This document shows, piece by piece, positions 25,494 to 34,263 of a DNA stretch of 64,000 nucleotides (within the stretch, counting starts at the first letter, position 1; the number at the start of each line of letters is the position of its first letter). The stretch spans positions 1-64,000 of the forward strand of contig JAPSJS010000004.1 in NCBI GenBank assembly GCA_031178065.1, read 5' to 3'. The notes beneath the pieces are model-generated. The model saw only the letters and a list, made by a program, of their open reading frames with translations, was not told where the DNA came from and ran no database searches. The DNA is from Altererythrobacter sp. Lineage in GTDB: Bacteria > Pseudomonadota > Alphaproteobacteria > Sphingomonadales > Sphingomonadaceae. The position numbers were made by a program, and so were the translations under genes.

Positions 25494-26732
25494 TCAGAAT
25501 GCTGCTGTGACACCCACTTTCGCAGCCAGGCGGCGGTAATCGTAAATCTCGATGCTCGACCAGTTGCGTTCGTATGAGAGGCCCAAGATCGGCGCGAATG
25601 TTCCGACTTCTAACCCGCGAAGTGTGCTCGAAATATCGAGGTTCAGACGCTCGTCGACTCGCCTTTCGGGATAGAGGAAGATTCGCTCGTCCGCTTCGAG
25701 GTGCGAGTAGCCCGCGGAACCGACCAAGGTTAGTCCACCAAACTCACGAAAAACGTAGGTCGAGATACTGCCACTCGTGGTCGAGTAGCCCGGATCACGC
25801 GCTACGCTTCGTTGACCGGTGATGCGGGCCCCACCACCAAACTGGCTGGAAAATGCTCGGTCCAAGCCGAAGGCTACCGAATAGCGATCCGTGTCTCGCA
25901 GGTTGTTGATACGATCATCGCTTCGGAATGATGCGGCATCGACCCGGAGCTGCGAACGAGGGCCTATCGGGTGACGAAAACTCGCCTCCGCGCCGTATGT
26001 GTATGTGTACGGATCGCCGCCGAACCAGCGCCACTGCACCACGGCTGAGAGCGCTAGCGTGTCACGGCCAGAACGCCAAAGCGGGCCTGCTTCCACGCCG
26101 AGAGCGTAGTCGTCGAAGTCACCCCTGTGATAGAAGTCGCCGCTGCCATTCACCTCGCCCCGTAGTTCGAGATCTGACGTCACCGGCAGACGTCCCCACA
26201 TCTGAGCACGAGTGGAAAGGCCGATCCCGCTCTTCTCCCGGGCATCCTCGCTGAGATCGAAATCGCCGATTATTGTGCCCAAGGTATTGGATTTCGTGGC
26301 GCGATTGATGTTGGTATCGGGCGCAAGGGCAACTTCCGCACTGAAACCATGTGGGCGCTGTGCATTCAACGAGCTGGCATAGAATTGCACCAGCCGTTCA
26401 ACTTCTGGCGGTAAGCCGGAAGCCTGCGCAGCGCGCAATTCTCGCTCGGCAGCCCTGATGTTGCCTAGGGCTGTCTGCATGCGCGCGAGTTCGATGCGAA
26501 CGCGCGATGCGTCAGGCTTGTCGTCGAGTATCCGGCGCAACAGGACCGCTGCCTCGCGCGTCCGACCAAGCTTGTCATGCAGCATCATAGCGAGACGAAA
26601 GCGTGCTTCCGCTCGCAGCTCTCCATCAGGATTCGTGGCGAGCGCACGGTAGGCGCTTTCCGCAGTGGCATATTCGCCGTTGTCTCGGGCGGCATCGGCA
26701 AAAACGAAGAGTTCGGCGGCATCCATCTCCAC
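25494..26732 (-). CDS. Surface lipoprotein assembly modifier (Slam-like) outer-membrane protein
   Basis: A protein of at least 412 residues with the two-part Slam build: an N-terminal helical TPR-type repeat domain (AESAYRALATNPDGELRAEA, then the paired helices of EAAVLLRRILDDKPD and AERELRAAQASG) and a C-terminal beta-barrel (DUF560-type) ending in TAAF. Slam proteins deliver specific lipoproteins to the outer surface. The adjacent upstream gene encodes a TbpB-like lipoprotein, the usual client. The printed start is a GTG; in-frame codons upstream to about 26846 encode a clear signal peptide (RLTVLLACLATSSAAFGQA), but I find no ATG, GTG or TTG there. Confidence 0.85.
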   Translation of the reverse strand: MEMDAAELFVFADAARDNGEYATAESAYRALATNPDGELRAEARFRLAMMLHDKLGRTREAAVLLRRILDDKPDASRVRIELARMQTALGNIRAAERELRAAQASGLPPEVERLVQFYASSLNAQRPHGFSAEVALAPDTNINRATKSNTLGTIIGDFDLSEDAREKSGIGLSTRAQMWGRLPVTSDLELRGEVNGSGDFYHRGDFDDYALGVEAGPLWRSGRDTLALSAVVQWRWFGGDPYTYTYGAEASFRHPIGPRSQLRVDAASFRSDDRINNLRDTDRYSVAFGLDRAFSSQFGGGARITGQRSVARDPGYSTTSGSISTYVFREFGGLTLVGSAGYSHLEADERIFLYPERRVDERLNLDISSTLRGLEVGTFAPILGLSYERNWSSIEIYDYRRLAAKVGVTAAF

Positions 26733-26872
26733 CGCCTCCTGCTGCCCGACTAGTGCCTGCCCGAAAGCCGCGGACGAGGTGGCGAGGCAGGCCAGCAGGA
26801 CGGTCAGGCGAAAGATGCGAGAATTCCGATTAATCGAGTAGGTCAGGCCAGCCAGGAAATCCTACTATCTGG

Positions 26873-28651
26873 CTAGTCGCGCTTGCCGTAAAAGACGCCA
26901 GAGTAGGACGCATCGACTTCACCGCCCTCGACCACCCGGGTCAGGAAATCGAAGCTGCCTCCGATCTCTTCTCCTCCCGGTCCGTAGAGACTACCCTGGA
27001 TAGAGCCAGGGGCGTGACCTGGAGCGCTTTCCAAATAAGTGTTGAAAGCGTTACCCGCAAACGCGCCGCCGAATGTCAGCTCCGGAAGATCAATTATTTC
27101 ATTCGATCTCGTTCGCGCAACAGCATCAAAGGTTCCTTCAACCCTCATGGCACTAAAGTCGATGTCGATCGAGGACGTGCCGGAGAGGGTCAAGCGCTCA
27201 GCATCAGCATAACGCTCCCCTGAGCCCAAAATCGCCGCGCTGTAATGGGCTGATCCGGTGGTCGGAAGTGTGCCAACAGCGGTTCGTGCGCCGTAGGAGA
27301 ACCATGTTGAGAGGGTGAGGCGCTCGGCCTCGCCGATGGCTCGCGTCTCCTGCCAATGACCAAAGCTGCTGTAGGTCAACTCGATTTCCGGGTTGCCGGA
27401 CCCCGGTTTGAACAATTCGAGCTGATAATTGCCGTTGGCGTTGTTGACTTCGTACACGGCAAAGCGCTCGTCGCTGCGTGCCGCGACCAGATCTTCCTGC
27501 GTGAATGTCACATCTTCGTATCGATCGTCGGTAATCCCGGGGACTAGTGTGACGCTGCTATCGAGCCCGAATTTGATCTGGCCGTGGCTCGCCGGAAAAT
27601 AGTAGGCTCCGCCGCTCGAGCTGTCCTCGCCCGGCGCTTGGAAGGCGGCGGTCCACCCCTGGAGTGTGTAGAAGCTGCGAGGCCCTTCGCCCAGAACATG
27701 CAGACTGGCGTCGATCCCGCTGCGTTCGCGCGTTCCGGCGAATATGCCGGTAAAGGTCGCATCCTCGCCATCACCACCGATGAGGCTGCCTCCGACTTCT
27801 GACCCAGAGGGGCCGAAGAGGCTACCCACTATTGTTGCCCGGTAGGTAAAACGATCGCGGCCGTCATAAGAGAAATTGCCGCTCAGCCCGCCATCCGACG
27901 CTAGGTAACCCGCGCCGCGCCATGAGGCGCAACAGGTGGAATAGTCGACTTCGTTGTTGTATTCGCCGGCTTGGCCGGCCATCGCGAAGAGCCCTTGAGC
28001 AAAGTCGAGCGAAAAAGTGCCATCGCCGACAACGCTGCGCGGGAACGTGCCAATAGGCGATGCTACACCGAACAGATCGATGTCGTAGGTTGCGCCGCCT
28101 GTAAGCGGGACGCCGGATGCCTCTGTCGGGAACCCGTAGACGAACACATCGAACTCGAAATTGCTGCCCGTCGAGCCGTTCGGCGTCCGTCGCTGCCAGA
28201 GCCCAGCCGTTACATGTTCCGTGCCGCCGCCCATTCGCGCAGGGTTGAACAGCGTAAGCCGATCGAAACCATCGTCAGTTTCGCGGGAGAAAAGCGCATC
28301 GCCCGCGCTGTCGTAACCTAGAGATTGCGCTTCGCCAAAAGTGGACGTGTTGCCGCCGCCAGAGATGGTATAGACGTTGTTCTCGGCGTCGAAACTGAAG
28401 GTCAGGGCCGTGCTGTCTGCCGACGTTGTCGTCACAGTGTCGTCCGGTAGCACCAGTTGCTGGGTAGTCCGTGTCGACAAGTTGGCGAAGCTCGTCTCGC
28501 CTGATGCAGCACCGAGCGCATGCGGTGGCGACGACGGAGTTGGAGTTGGTGTCGGAGCTGGCGTCGATACAGGGCCGCCTCCACCGCTTCCACCGCAGGA
28601 TGCCAGCAAAATGCTCATCACCAAGGTCAGCGTAGCTGGCGCCAGTCGCAT
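26873..28651 (-). CDS. TbpB-like surface lipoprotein (Slam client)
   Basis: A 592-residue lipoprotein: signal peptide and lipobox LLASC (Cys19), a glycine run, a PTPTPTPS linker, then two lobes. Each lobe ends in a small beta-barrel of the transferrin-binding-protein B type: GSLFGPSGSEVGGSLIGG...GIFAGTRE and GSLYGPGGEEIGGSFDF...GVFYGKRD. This two-lobed layout with the G-x-F-x-G-K-R ending is typical of TbpB, HpuA and related Slam clients that capture iron, haem or host proteins. RBS AGGGGGGA precedes the ATG. The Slam gene follows on the same strand. Ligand unknown; no Fur site is evident upstream. Confidence 0.85.
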   Translation of the reverse strand: MRLAPATLTLVMSILLASCGGSGGGGPVSTPAPTPTPTPSSPPHALGAASGETSFANLSTRTTQQLVLPDDTVTTTSADSTALTFSFDAENNVYTISGGGNTSTFGEAQSLGYDSAGDALFSRETDDGFDRLTLFNPARMGGGTEHVTAGLWQRRTPNGSTGSNFEFDVFVYGFPTEASGVPLTGGATYDIDLFGVASPIGTFPRSVVGDGTFSLDFAQGLFAMAGQAGEYNNEVDYSTCCASWRGAGYLASDGGLSGNFSYDGRDRFTYRATIVGSLFGPSGSEVGGSLIGGDGEDATFTGIFAGTRERSGIDASLHVLGEGPRSFYTLQGWTAAFQAPGEDSSSGGAYYFPASHGQIKFGLDSSVTLVPGITDDRYEDVTFTQEDLVAARSDERFAVYEVNNANGNYQLELFKPGSGNPEIELTYSSFGHWQETRAIGEAERLTLSTWFSYGARTAVGTLPTTGSAHYSAAILGSGERYADAERLTLSGTSSIDIDFSAMRVEGTFDAVARTRSNEIIDLPELTFGGAFAGNAFNTYLESAPGHAPGSIQGSLYGPGGEEIGGSFDFLTRVVEGGEVDASYSGVFYGKRD

Positions 28652-28750
28652 GATGTGTAATCCCCCCTAATCGCCCAAGACCCCGAGCGAGTCCTATACA
28701 AAATAGAAACGGCATCAAGGGCATAAGGATCTGGACTAGGGCCGGATTCT

Positions 28751-28870
28751 TTCCGCCAATTGTCGCCTCATGTTACTGCGTGAACATACGGCGGTTTCGG
28801 CAGATGAACAGACGGCCGCTTTCAGGCGTCGCAAAATGCGGTGCAAATGTCCGAGAAGTCGGCGAAGCCG
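28751..28870 (+). repeat. Dispersed repeat, copy 14 (core A doubled)
   Basis: Part of left arm E (CCGCCAATTGTCGCCTCATG), then core A twice in tandem (TGAACATACGGCGGTTTCGG at 28780 and TGAACAGACGGCCGCTTTCA at 28804) and one core B (AATGTCCGAGAAGTCGGCG). The only copy with a doubled core. The rest of the gap (28871-29102) has no feature I recognise. Confidence 0.75.
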
Positions 28871-29102
28871 GAGGGCATGCCGAACTTTGGGTGATGGCAG
28901 CCGGATACGCCGTAGCCGTCGATCTGCCCGCGCGTGTGACAGTCACGCGCAGCTGTGCTCGGCCAGCGACTTCGAAGCCGCCGTCCAGTTTGCTCATCAG
29001 CTCGTGGGCCCAAGACGGTCATGAAGGCCCGGTCGTCGCGCCGGAAGAAGCTGAGATGCTGCCCGGCACCCGCACGGTGCCGGGAAGTTTGGGATCGATA
29101 AC

Positions 29103-29468
29103 TTAGCGCTTGCGCGCCTTGCGGGCAGCGTAACGGGCGTCGCGCGCAGCCTTGAGCTCTTCGGCGGTGGGCAGCTTCGGCTGCGCATCCGCGGCGGCGG
29201 CATGTGCCTCTTCGACAGCAGCCGCAGCGGCTTCGGCAGCTTCACGCTCGTCCTGCTCCTTCACGGCCTTCTCGACTTCGCGAGCCGCTTCTACGGCAGC
29301 GCGCTTTTCGGCTCGAGCGACTTCCTTGGCGCGCCGGTGTTCGGCACGCTCGGTGAGCTCGGCCTCACTAGGCTTGGGCTTGTTCTTCAGCATTTCCAAA
29401 GCCTTGGCTTTGGCGCTGTTTGCGGCAGCAACCCGGTCGTTGAAGCCCGGTTCCTTAAATCCTCGCAT
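29103..29468 (-). CDS. DUF6481 family protein
   Basis: A 121-residue, highly charged, alanine-rich protein starting MRGFKEPGFNDRVAAANSAK, the signature start of DUF6481. Most of it (AELTERAEHRRAKEVARAEK and on to KEQDEREAAEAAAAAVEEAH) is predicted to be one long helix or coiled coil, ending in a basic tail (RDARYAARKARKR) that may bind nucleic acid. Function unknown. A preceding ATG codon (29471) is possible. This is a normal sphingomonad gene sitting between repeat copies 14 and 15. Confidence 0.85.
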   Translation of the reverse strand: MRGFKEPGFNDRVAAANSAKAKALEMLKNKPKPSEAELTERAEHRRAKEVARAEKRAAVEAAREVEKAVKEQDEREAAEAAAAAVEEAHAAAADAQPKLPTAEELKAARDARYAARKARKR

Positions 29469-29628
29469 CAAATCTGTCTCTATCGCGTCATTGGTCGTTG
29501 GTGGGAGAAGAGCCCCTTACAGAATACGGCACGCTGTGCCCAACTTATGTGACGCCGGAGGTGCTTCCCCGTGCGTCACCGTGGCGGTGTCCGCCTTAAA
29601 TTGTGGGAGCGTCGCGTCAGAGCTTGAT

Positions 29629-29790
29629 TAATGGATGACAGATATTGCGTGGCTCGGATGAAGGCTTGAATGGCAGGTTTGTCGGCGTGAGGCGCCGGAC
29701 GCACCGAGGCGTGGGGGCGGTGGCAGCTGACCGCGGCTCCGAGCCGAAACTGGCCTGTCCGGACACGACGCCGTTGCGGACATTGGCCCA
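29629..29790 (+). repeat. Dispersed repeat, copy 15 (diverged)
   Basis: Diverged core A, core B (TGAATGGCAGGTTTGTCGGC) and a well-kept distal motif: GCCTGTCCGGACACGACG followed by TTGCGGACATTGGCC. Confidence 0.65.
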
Positions 29791-29862
29791 TCTCACTAGC
29801 CTCCCCTCATGGGTCCGCATGACCGCTATTTATCTGTTAGAGAAGTTCGTGGGGATTTGAGA

Positions 29863-30324
29863 ATGAAGTTCTCGCTCTTTGCCGCACTTCCGATTTGTGT
29901 AGCCTTTGCAGCCTGCAGTGGCGCGCAGCAGCCCACTTTGAATTGCGAACTTTCTTATGCTGGGGGAGGCTCTTCCTCACAGATCGAACGACGAATATTG
30001 GCTACTTTGACCGAATTTTCCGACGAGGGCGTTTGGACATTCGAAGGGAAAATAGTGACCGATGGTAGCAGTGACGCTGCCTCTCCGATCACTGGCTATT
30101 TTTTCCAGTATGACGAGGACAACTTCGATCTGGTTGCTTCGACCGAACGTGAACGGATTACGGTGATGCCGGATAACGATTTTCTCAAGGAACGAGCTTT
30201 GCAGGGCGTCACAATGCCGCCGGTTGACGGGCATGTCTCGACCGGCACTCCACTCTCCGCTTCCTGTCAAACGTCACTGCCGTCGGTCGAGAATCAACGT
30301 TACGAGGTTCCAGAGAAGCAATAA
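29863..30324 (+). CDS. Small hypothetical lipoprotein
   Basis: A 153-residue protein with signal MKFSLFAALPICVAFAAC (lipobox FAAC). The mature domain (LNCELSYAGGGSSSQIERRI, then TGYFFQYDEDNFDLVAS) is beta-rich and acidic with two further cysteines. GGGGA precedes the ATG at 29863; an in-frame start at 29809 would overlap the repeat side and bury the signal. No family recognised. Confidence 0.75.
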   Translation: MKFSLFAALPICVAFAACSGAQQPTLNCELSYAGGGSSSQIERRILATLTEFSDEGVWTFEGKIVTDGSSDAASPITGYFFQYDEDNFDLVASTERERITVMPDNDFLKERALQGVTMPPVDGHVSTGTPLSASCQTSLPSVENQRYEVPEKQ

Positions 30325-30496
30325 TGCCCGGACGCACTGGCATCCCCTCGATCCTTGTAGTCAAACGGTAGGGCGCGAACCGGCTTGATGTTGACCGGGG
30401 CGAATGCCCGCATTCCACCCAATTGTCGCCGTCTAGGATAGCACGTGAAATCGCCGGCAGCGGATCGGCAGCTGCGCAGCTAACAGGCCGAGAGCA

Positions 30497-30692
30497 CCCG
30501 GTCTGCACGCGGCCAGCTACCGTCATCGGCGAGCACCTGAATGTATGGCAGGTCTCGGAGAGCTAATCCGCCGCCGGGAACGTCAGCAATGTCGGCGCCA
30601 GGTGCCGGATACACCGGGTCTGGGGCGGTGGCAGTTAACCGCGTCTCCGAACTGAAACCGGCCTATCCGGATGCGACCCCATTGCAGGCGCT
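30497..30692 (+). repeat. Dispersed repeat, copy 16
   Basis: Left end CCCGGTCTGCACGCGGCC (inverted form of the distal motif), core A (TGAATGTATGGCAGGTCTCG), core B (GAACGTCAGCAATGTCGGCG), distal GAAACCGGCCTATCCGGATG and CCATTGCAGGCGC. Its left part matches copy 22 closely. Confidence 0.75.
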
Positions 30693-30741
30693 TTCTGAAA
30701 CGGCTTTATTTGCTCGAAATTGTTCGCACCAAGGGGAGACT

Positions 30742-31320
30742 ATGGCCGCGCTTTCAAACCGGCTCAAGGCAGCGACATTGGGCTTTGGCATTACGGTTGC
30801 GCCGTTAGCTATCGTTGCAACTGCGCACCTAACTTTTATGCCGCAGATCGTCGCGGCTATGGAAGGACTGGACAGTAACGATCGAGCTATGGCGGTTTCG
30901 TCCTTGCGAAGTGACTGGTTTGCGATGCACAGTGTAGTAGCGACAACATTCGCCATTTACTGGGTCATAACGGCGGTGTGCGGAAGAGAGCAAATACTAA
31001 GGTCCAGGGCTGCCAATAGCATCTTGGCCTTTTGTGCTACCGCGTATCTGGCAATAACGTTATACTTCATCTTCGTTCAATGGCCCGACGGATTAGAGGT
31101 CGTATGCCCGCTTCTCGGTATCTCTAACACGGACGCACCCCCCTTTGGCTTCGACGTCCCGACATCATGCGGCGCTTTTGTCTACGCGGCCAACCAAATG
31201 ATAGTGTTGGGGCTGGTGGGGTTGATCGTGCCCCTGATCATAAGCCTAATTGTCCGCATAGTTTCATCTCGCCGCGCGTATCAGCTAAAGGATGACGCTC
31301 CTCCACCGTTGCTTGAATGA
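30742..31320 (+). CDS. Four-helix membrane protein, hypothetical
   Basis: A 192-residue protein with about four membrane helices (LGFGITVAPLAIVATAHLTF, VVATTFAIYWVITAVCG, SILAFCATAYLAITLYFIFV, MIVLGLVGLIVPLIISLIVR) and a cytoplasmic tail. A large loop before the last helix holds two cysteines. The ATG at 30742 follows AAGGGGAGAC, a strong ribosome site; the frame is open further up but runs into repeat copy 16. No family recognised. Confidence 0.75.
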   Translation: MAALSNRLKAATLGFGITVAPLAIVATAHLTFMPQIVAAMEGLDSNDRAMAVSSLRSDWFAMHSVVATTFAIYWVITAVCGREQILRSRAANSILAFCATAYLAITLYFIFVQWPDGLEVVCPLLGISNTDAPPFGFDVPTSCGAFVYAANQMIVLGLVGLIVPLIISLIVRIVSSRRAYQLKDDAPPPLLE

Positions 31321-31390
31321 CTGCTTTCCACGACGTTCCTGCCATTTACGCACAGCGTTTCAGCACCTAGAAGCTGTCGATAGCTCAAGC

Positions 31391-31515
31391 TGAACCGACG
31401 GCAGCTTTCAGGCGCGGCGCTCGGATGCGTGGATGACCGCTATGTCGGCGGCAGGCGCCGCCGCCGCAACAGCGCACTGGAGCGGCTGCTTAAGGTAATT
31501 CGGTACCTGCAGTAG
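31391..31515 (+). repeat. Dispersed repeat, copy 17
   Basis: Core A (TGAACCGACGGCAGCTTTCA), core B (GGATGACCGCTATGTCGGCG) and part of the distal region (GCGGCTGCTTAAGGTAATTC). It sits in the 358-base gap between two plus-strand genes. Confidence 0.75.
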
Positions 31516-31678
31516 TCTTTAAGGACACGATGCAATTGCAATCGTAATCGATTGCTCTCATGCCTCGCTATAGCGGTTCATATCGTGAAATTTGCATGCT
31601 CGACAGGCGACAATGAATTCCGCCGAGCTATGGGAAGATGGTGTACTCAATGATCGATACGACACAGAGCAGCGAGAA

Positions 31679-32239
31679 ATGACCGCCTTATTGCGGTGGG
31701 GCGCCGCTATCTGCATCGTCCTGCAGATCATCGGATGCGGCCCCGAGGCATCGCGTAACGAATCTGCGGGACGCCAAGAATCAATGGTTCGACCTCTCCC
31801 CGACGAGGATGAGCGCGAATTCCCCGTTGTCTCGACCCAACTCCCGCCGCAAAAGCAAGGTTCAGAACCGGTATTCTTGACCGTCGCAGATAGTGACGTT
31901 CTTCGACGATCTCTTGCTGGTAAATACTTGAAACGCCGTGAAGGGCAGCCAACCCCGATCGCAGGCGAACAATTCAAGGTTGATGGATCATGGTCGGCCT
32001 CGGTGGAAGCTATCGCGATGACGGTTTTGTCTGGCACATGGAAAGTAGTCGAGCTGCAGCACGCAAAGCCTAAAATCTGCGTTACCGTGCTTACCAGGAA
32101 CGGAAATCCGCTGGCCGATACGAAAGAAGCCTGTCGGGATGTGATATTATCCGAGGACGCGCGTATCGTGAAACTTTCGGACCTTTACAACCGAGGCGTG
32201 ATTTCGGCTTACGACATGACCCCACTCGACGAAATGTGA
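31679..32239 (+). CDS. Hypothetical lipoprotein
   Basis: A 186-residue protein; from the ATG at 31679 it has a lipoprotein signal (MTALLRWGAAICIVLQIIGC, lipobox IIGC) followed by an acidic proline-rich linker and a domain containing KVVELQHAKPKICVTVLTR. The open frame reaches back to 31592, but only the 31679 start exposes the signal, and GCGAGAA lies before it. No family recognised. Between repeat copies 17 and 18. Confidence 0.7.
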   Translation: MTALLRWGAAICIVLQIIGCGPEASRNESAGRQESMVRPLPDEDEREFPVVSTQLPPQKQGSEPVFLTVADSDVLRRSLAGKYLKRREGQPTPIAGEQFKVDGSWSASVEAIAMTVLSGTWKVVELQHAKPKICVTVLTRNGNPLADTKEACRDVILSEDARIVKLSDLYNRGVISAYDMTPLDEM

Positions 32240-32410
32240 TCGCATCAAAGACTGTTACTGGCGTGCAAAGCAAAAGCTGACCGGAAGCTATTCACCCGCT
32301 TTTTCGCCGCCCGGCTACTCAGCCCCATTTTTCCAAAACTGGCATTTGGCATTCGGCGCAAGTGGGCAGAGACCGCCCAAATCAGCTGTTCGTTGTAAAA
32401 TCAGAGCGCA

Positions 32411-32570
32411 TGAATGGATGTCCGGTTTTGACGGACCGACCTGAGCTCGGGAATGGCAGCAATGTCGGCGACAGGCGTCTGTGCTGCCACAGCGCGCCGG
32501 CGACGGGCGCTCGAAGCAATTCTGTAGCTGCGGCAGCCATTCCGGACGCGACGCCATTGCGGACAATGGA
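32411..32570 (+). repeat. Dispersed repeat, copy 18 (internal inverted repeat)
   Basis: Core A (GAATGGATGTCCGGTTTTGA), core B (GGAATGGCAGCAATGTCGGC) and the distal motif CCATTCCGGACGCGACGCC with ATTGCGGACAATGG. GGAATGGCAGC (32450-32460) and GGCAGCCATTCC (32532-32543) form an inverted repeat, so the element can fold as a long hairpin. Confidence 0.8.
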
Positions 32571-32590
32571 AGTATCACTAGGCTGCTCGA

Positions 32591-32929
32591 GTGATTGATC
32601 GAGCGGCCATCGAGAAAGCGACCAATGATCCAGCCTTCGGTACGGAGGGTTGGCTCACGTTTTATCTATTGGGAAATCCCGATCGCCACGAAGCAATGGC
32701 GCCCGCCCTTGTGGCCCTAGAGGCGATCAACCTTGGTGGAGGTGAAGGGGGATTTGTTTATGCGAAAGTCCTGGTGCCGCTTGACGAGCGCGAAATTGAG
32801 ACGCGCGTAAAGCAAGTCCAGGCGCTCGCAGATGCTTCGAGCGTTGAAATTCTGGTTATCGATTTGGATTCCGCTGCCGCCGCCGAACGGTCGAAATTCT
32901 ATACACTTTGGCGAACTCCTTCTGAGTGA
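32591..32929 (+). CDS. Small soluble hypothetical protein
   Basis: A 112-residue acidic protein with a GTG start (MIDRAAIEKATNDPAFGTEG). It alternates helix and strand (GFVYAKVLVPLDEREIETRV, SSVEILVIDLDSAAAAERSK), resembling a small ferredoxin-like fold; I considered an RraB-type ribonuclease regulator but cannot support it. Its stop overlaps the start of the next gene (GTGA), so the two are translated together. It starts 21 bases after repeat copy 18. Confidence 0.65.
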   Translation: MIDRAAIEKATNDPAFGTEGWLTFYLLGNPDRHEAMAPALVALEAINLGGGEGGFVYAKVLVPLDEREIETRVKQVQALADASSVEILVIDLDSAAAAERSKFYTLWRTPSE

Positions 32930-33300
32930 AGCATTTGATGAAGCATCATCCGGTGACCCTGTTCGTTTTTCTGACTTGTGTCTTGCTCGACAGAGCAGTC
33001 GCCTTGACGGCGAAGCCGAGTTCGTTCGAGATTATCTTGTCAGTGGCTCTCATTGCCGTTGCCGTAGCGATTATCGCCCTTGGCAGTCGCGTAGCGTGGT
33101 CTGCTTTCCTGCTATTTGGTTCTTTCGCTCTACTGCCAGTGTTCATGCAACTAGCGTCAGGGGCTATCCCTCTCGCCTCTCTGTCAGCGAGCAGCTGGAC
33201 GCACGTAGTCCTCCAAACCGTAGCAATGGTTGCTCTTCTCACGCCCCACATAGTTGGCTGGGTCTGGCTACGGCAGCACACCCCGTCTCACGCCGCTTGA
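32926..33300 (+). CDS. Four-helix membrane protein, hypothetical
   Basis: A 124-residue protein with about four membrane helices (HPVTLFVFLTCVLLDRAVAL, FEIILSVALIAVAVAIIALG, WSAFLLFGSFALLPVFMQLA, VVLQTVAMVALLTPHIVGWV). The GTG start overlaps the stop of the preceding gene by 4 bases; an ATG at 32938 is an alternative. It forms a two-gene unit with 32591-32929 between repeat copies 18 and 19. Confidence 0.65.
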   Translation: MKHLMKHHPVTLFVFLTCVLLDRAVALTAKPSSFEIILSVALIAVAVAIIALGSRVAWSAFLLFGSFALLPVFMQLASGAIPLASLSASSWTHVVLQTVAMVALLTPHIVGWVWLRQHTPSHAA

Positions 33301-33320
33301 GTATCCGGATCCCTGCAATA

Positions 33321-33420
33321 GCGGTCGCTGCGCCGGCGGCTGAAAGGACGGCGGCTTTCAGATGCCGGATCGGATCCCCGTAGCGACTGCTGTGTCGGCG
33401 GTTTGTGACCGACATTGGGC
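33321..33420 (+). repeat. Dispersed repeat, copy 19
   Basis: Shares TCGCTGCGCCGGCGGCTGAA with copy 1. Core A (TGAAAGGACGGCGGCTTTCA), core B (GCGACTGCTGTGTCGGCGG), and a short distal GACCGACATTGGGC. Confidence 0.7.
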
Positions 33421-33465
33421 ACAGGGACTTCGGCTCGCTCCGGCCGGTGCGGTCTCCCGCATTCG

Positions 33466-33975
33466 CTATGTCTGCAACTCGCTTAAGATAAAATCAGCGC
33501 GAGCTGCGACTGTATCGCGGGGCAGCATTGAGGGGACATATTCGGCGTCCAAATAAGCCTGACGCACGCGCTCGTAATCTCGCATTGCCGTTTCCAAGCT
33601 GTGACGGCGGTCGTCATCGTTTACGTAAATTTCCGGCCATGGGGGCGCGAGGAAAAGCTGATCGTAGCGCAGGCGGTCTATCGCGAAGGTTGGATGATCA
33701 CCGCCAGTAGCCCTGATCGCAACGGCTGCGTCGACAATGCCGCGGTCGAAGAATGTGAGCCCGTGGGCTGCCCGGAAATCAGTAATAGACATCTCCAGCG
33801 CTCGGCGAGCGAATGCAGCCGCGTCGATCCAGGGGAGCGTGCTGCCATCTCCCGCGCGCGCCTCGGCAATAATCCGCCGCCCCGGTTCCGCGACAACGGC
33901 GTAACCCCGCCGCGCGAGTTCCAAAAGTAGAGTCGACTTTCCGCCGCCCGAACATCCCGAAATCACCACGAACAA
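33466..33975 (-). CDS. Small AAA-type ATPase / predicted kinase
   Basis: A 169-residue P-loop protein: Walker A GCSGGGKST (residues 7-15), then VVAEPGRRIIAEARAG and the Walker-B-like LTFFDRGIVDA, and a lid-type region RYDQLFLAPPWPEIYVNDDD. This matches the AAA_28 / NadR-like group of small nucleotide-binding kinases; the phosphorylated substrate is unknown. No signal peptide. It sits between repeat copies 19 and 20. Confidence 0.85.
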   Translation of the reverse strand: MFVVISGCSGGGKSTLLLELARRGYAVVAEPGRRIIAEARAGDGSTLPWIDAAAFARRALEMSITDFRAAHGLTFFDRGIVDAAVAIRATGGDHPTFAIDRLRYDQLFLAPPWPEIYVNDDDRRHSLETAMRDYERVRQAYLDAEYVPSMLPRDTVAARADFILSELQT

Positions 33976-34102
33976 AGGGGTTTCCGCTCCTCTGAATGCG
34001 CGATGCGCAGCCTAGGGTCCGACGAACCTAGCGATCTCTGACAATGCCACCGGCTGTCTGCAATGCCGGGATTTAGGACGCGAAGCTGCTACTTAGGGCT
34101 CG

Positions 34103-34262
34103 GATAAACGAAGGGCGGGTATCAGGCTATGGCGTCATGTCATGAATGGCGCCTTTGTTGGCGGCAGGCGCCACTGCTGCATCGTCGCGCAGTCAAGGGC
34201 CGCTCAAACGCATAGTGGAGCGGGAGCGGCCCGTCCGGACACGACCCGATAGCTGCCGCCGG
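34103..34262 (+). repeat. Dispersed repeat, copy 20 (internal stem)
   Basis: Diverged core A, core B (TGAATGGCGCCTTTGTTGGC), then GGCAGGCGCCACTGCTGC and the inverted pair GGGCCGCT (34197-34204) / AGCGGCCC (34225-34232), followed by GTCCGGACACGACC. Very similar to copy 22 over its distal half. It abuts the stop of the next minus-strand gene. Confidence 0.8.
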
Positions 34263-34263
34263 C

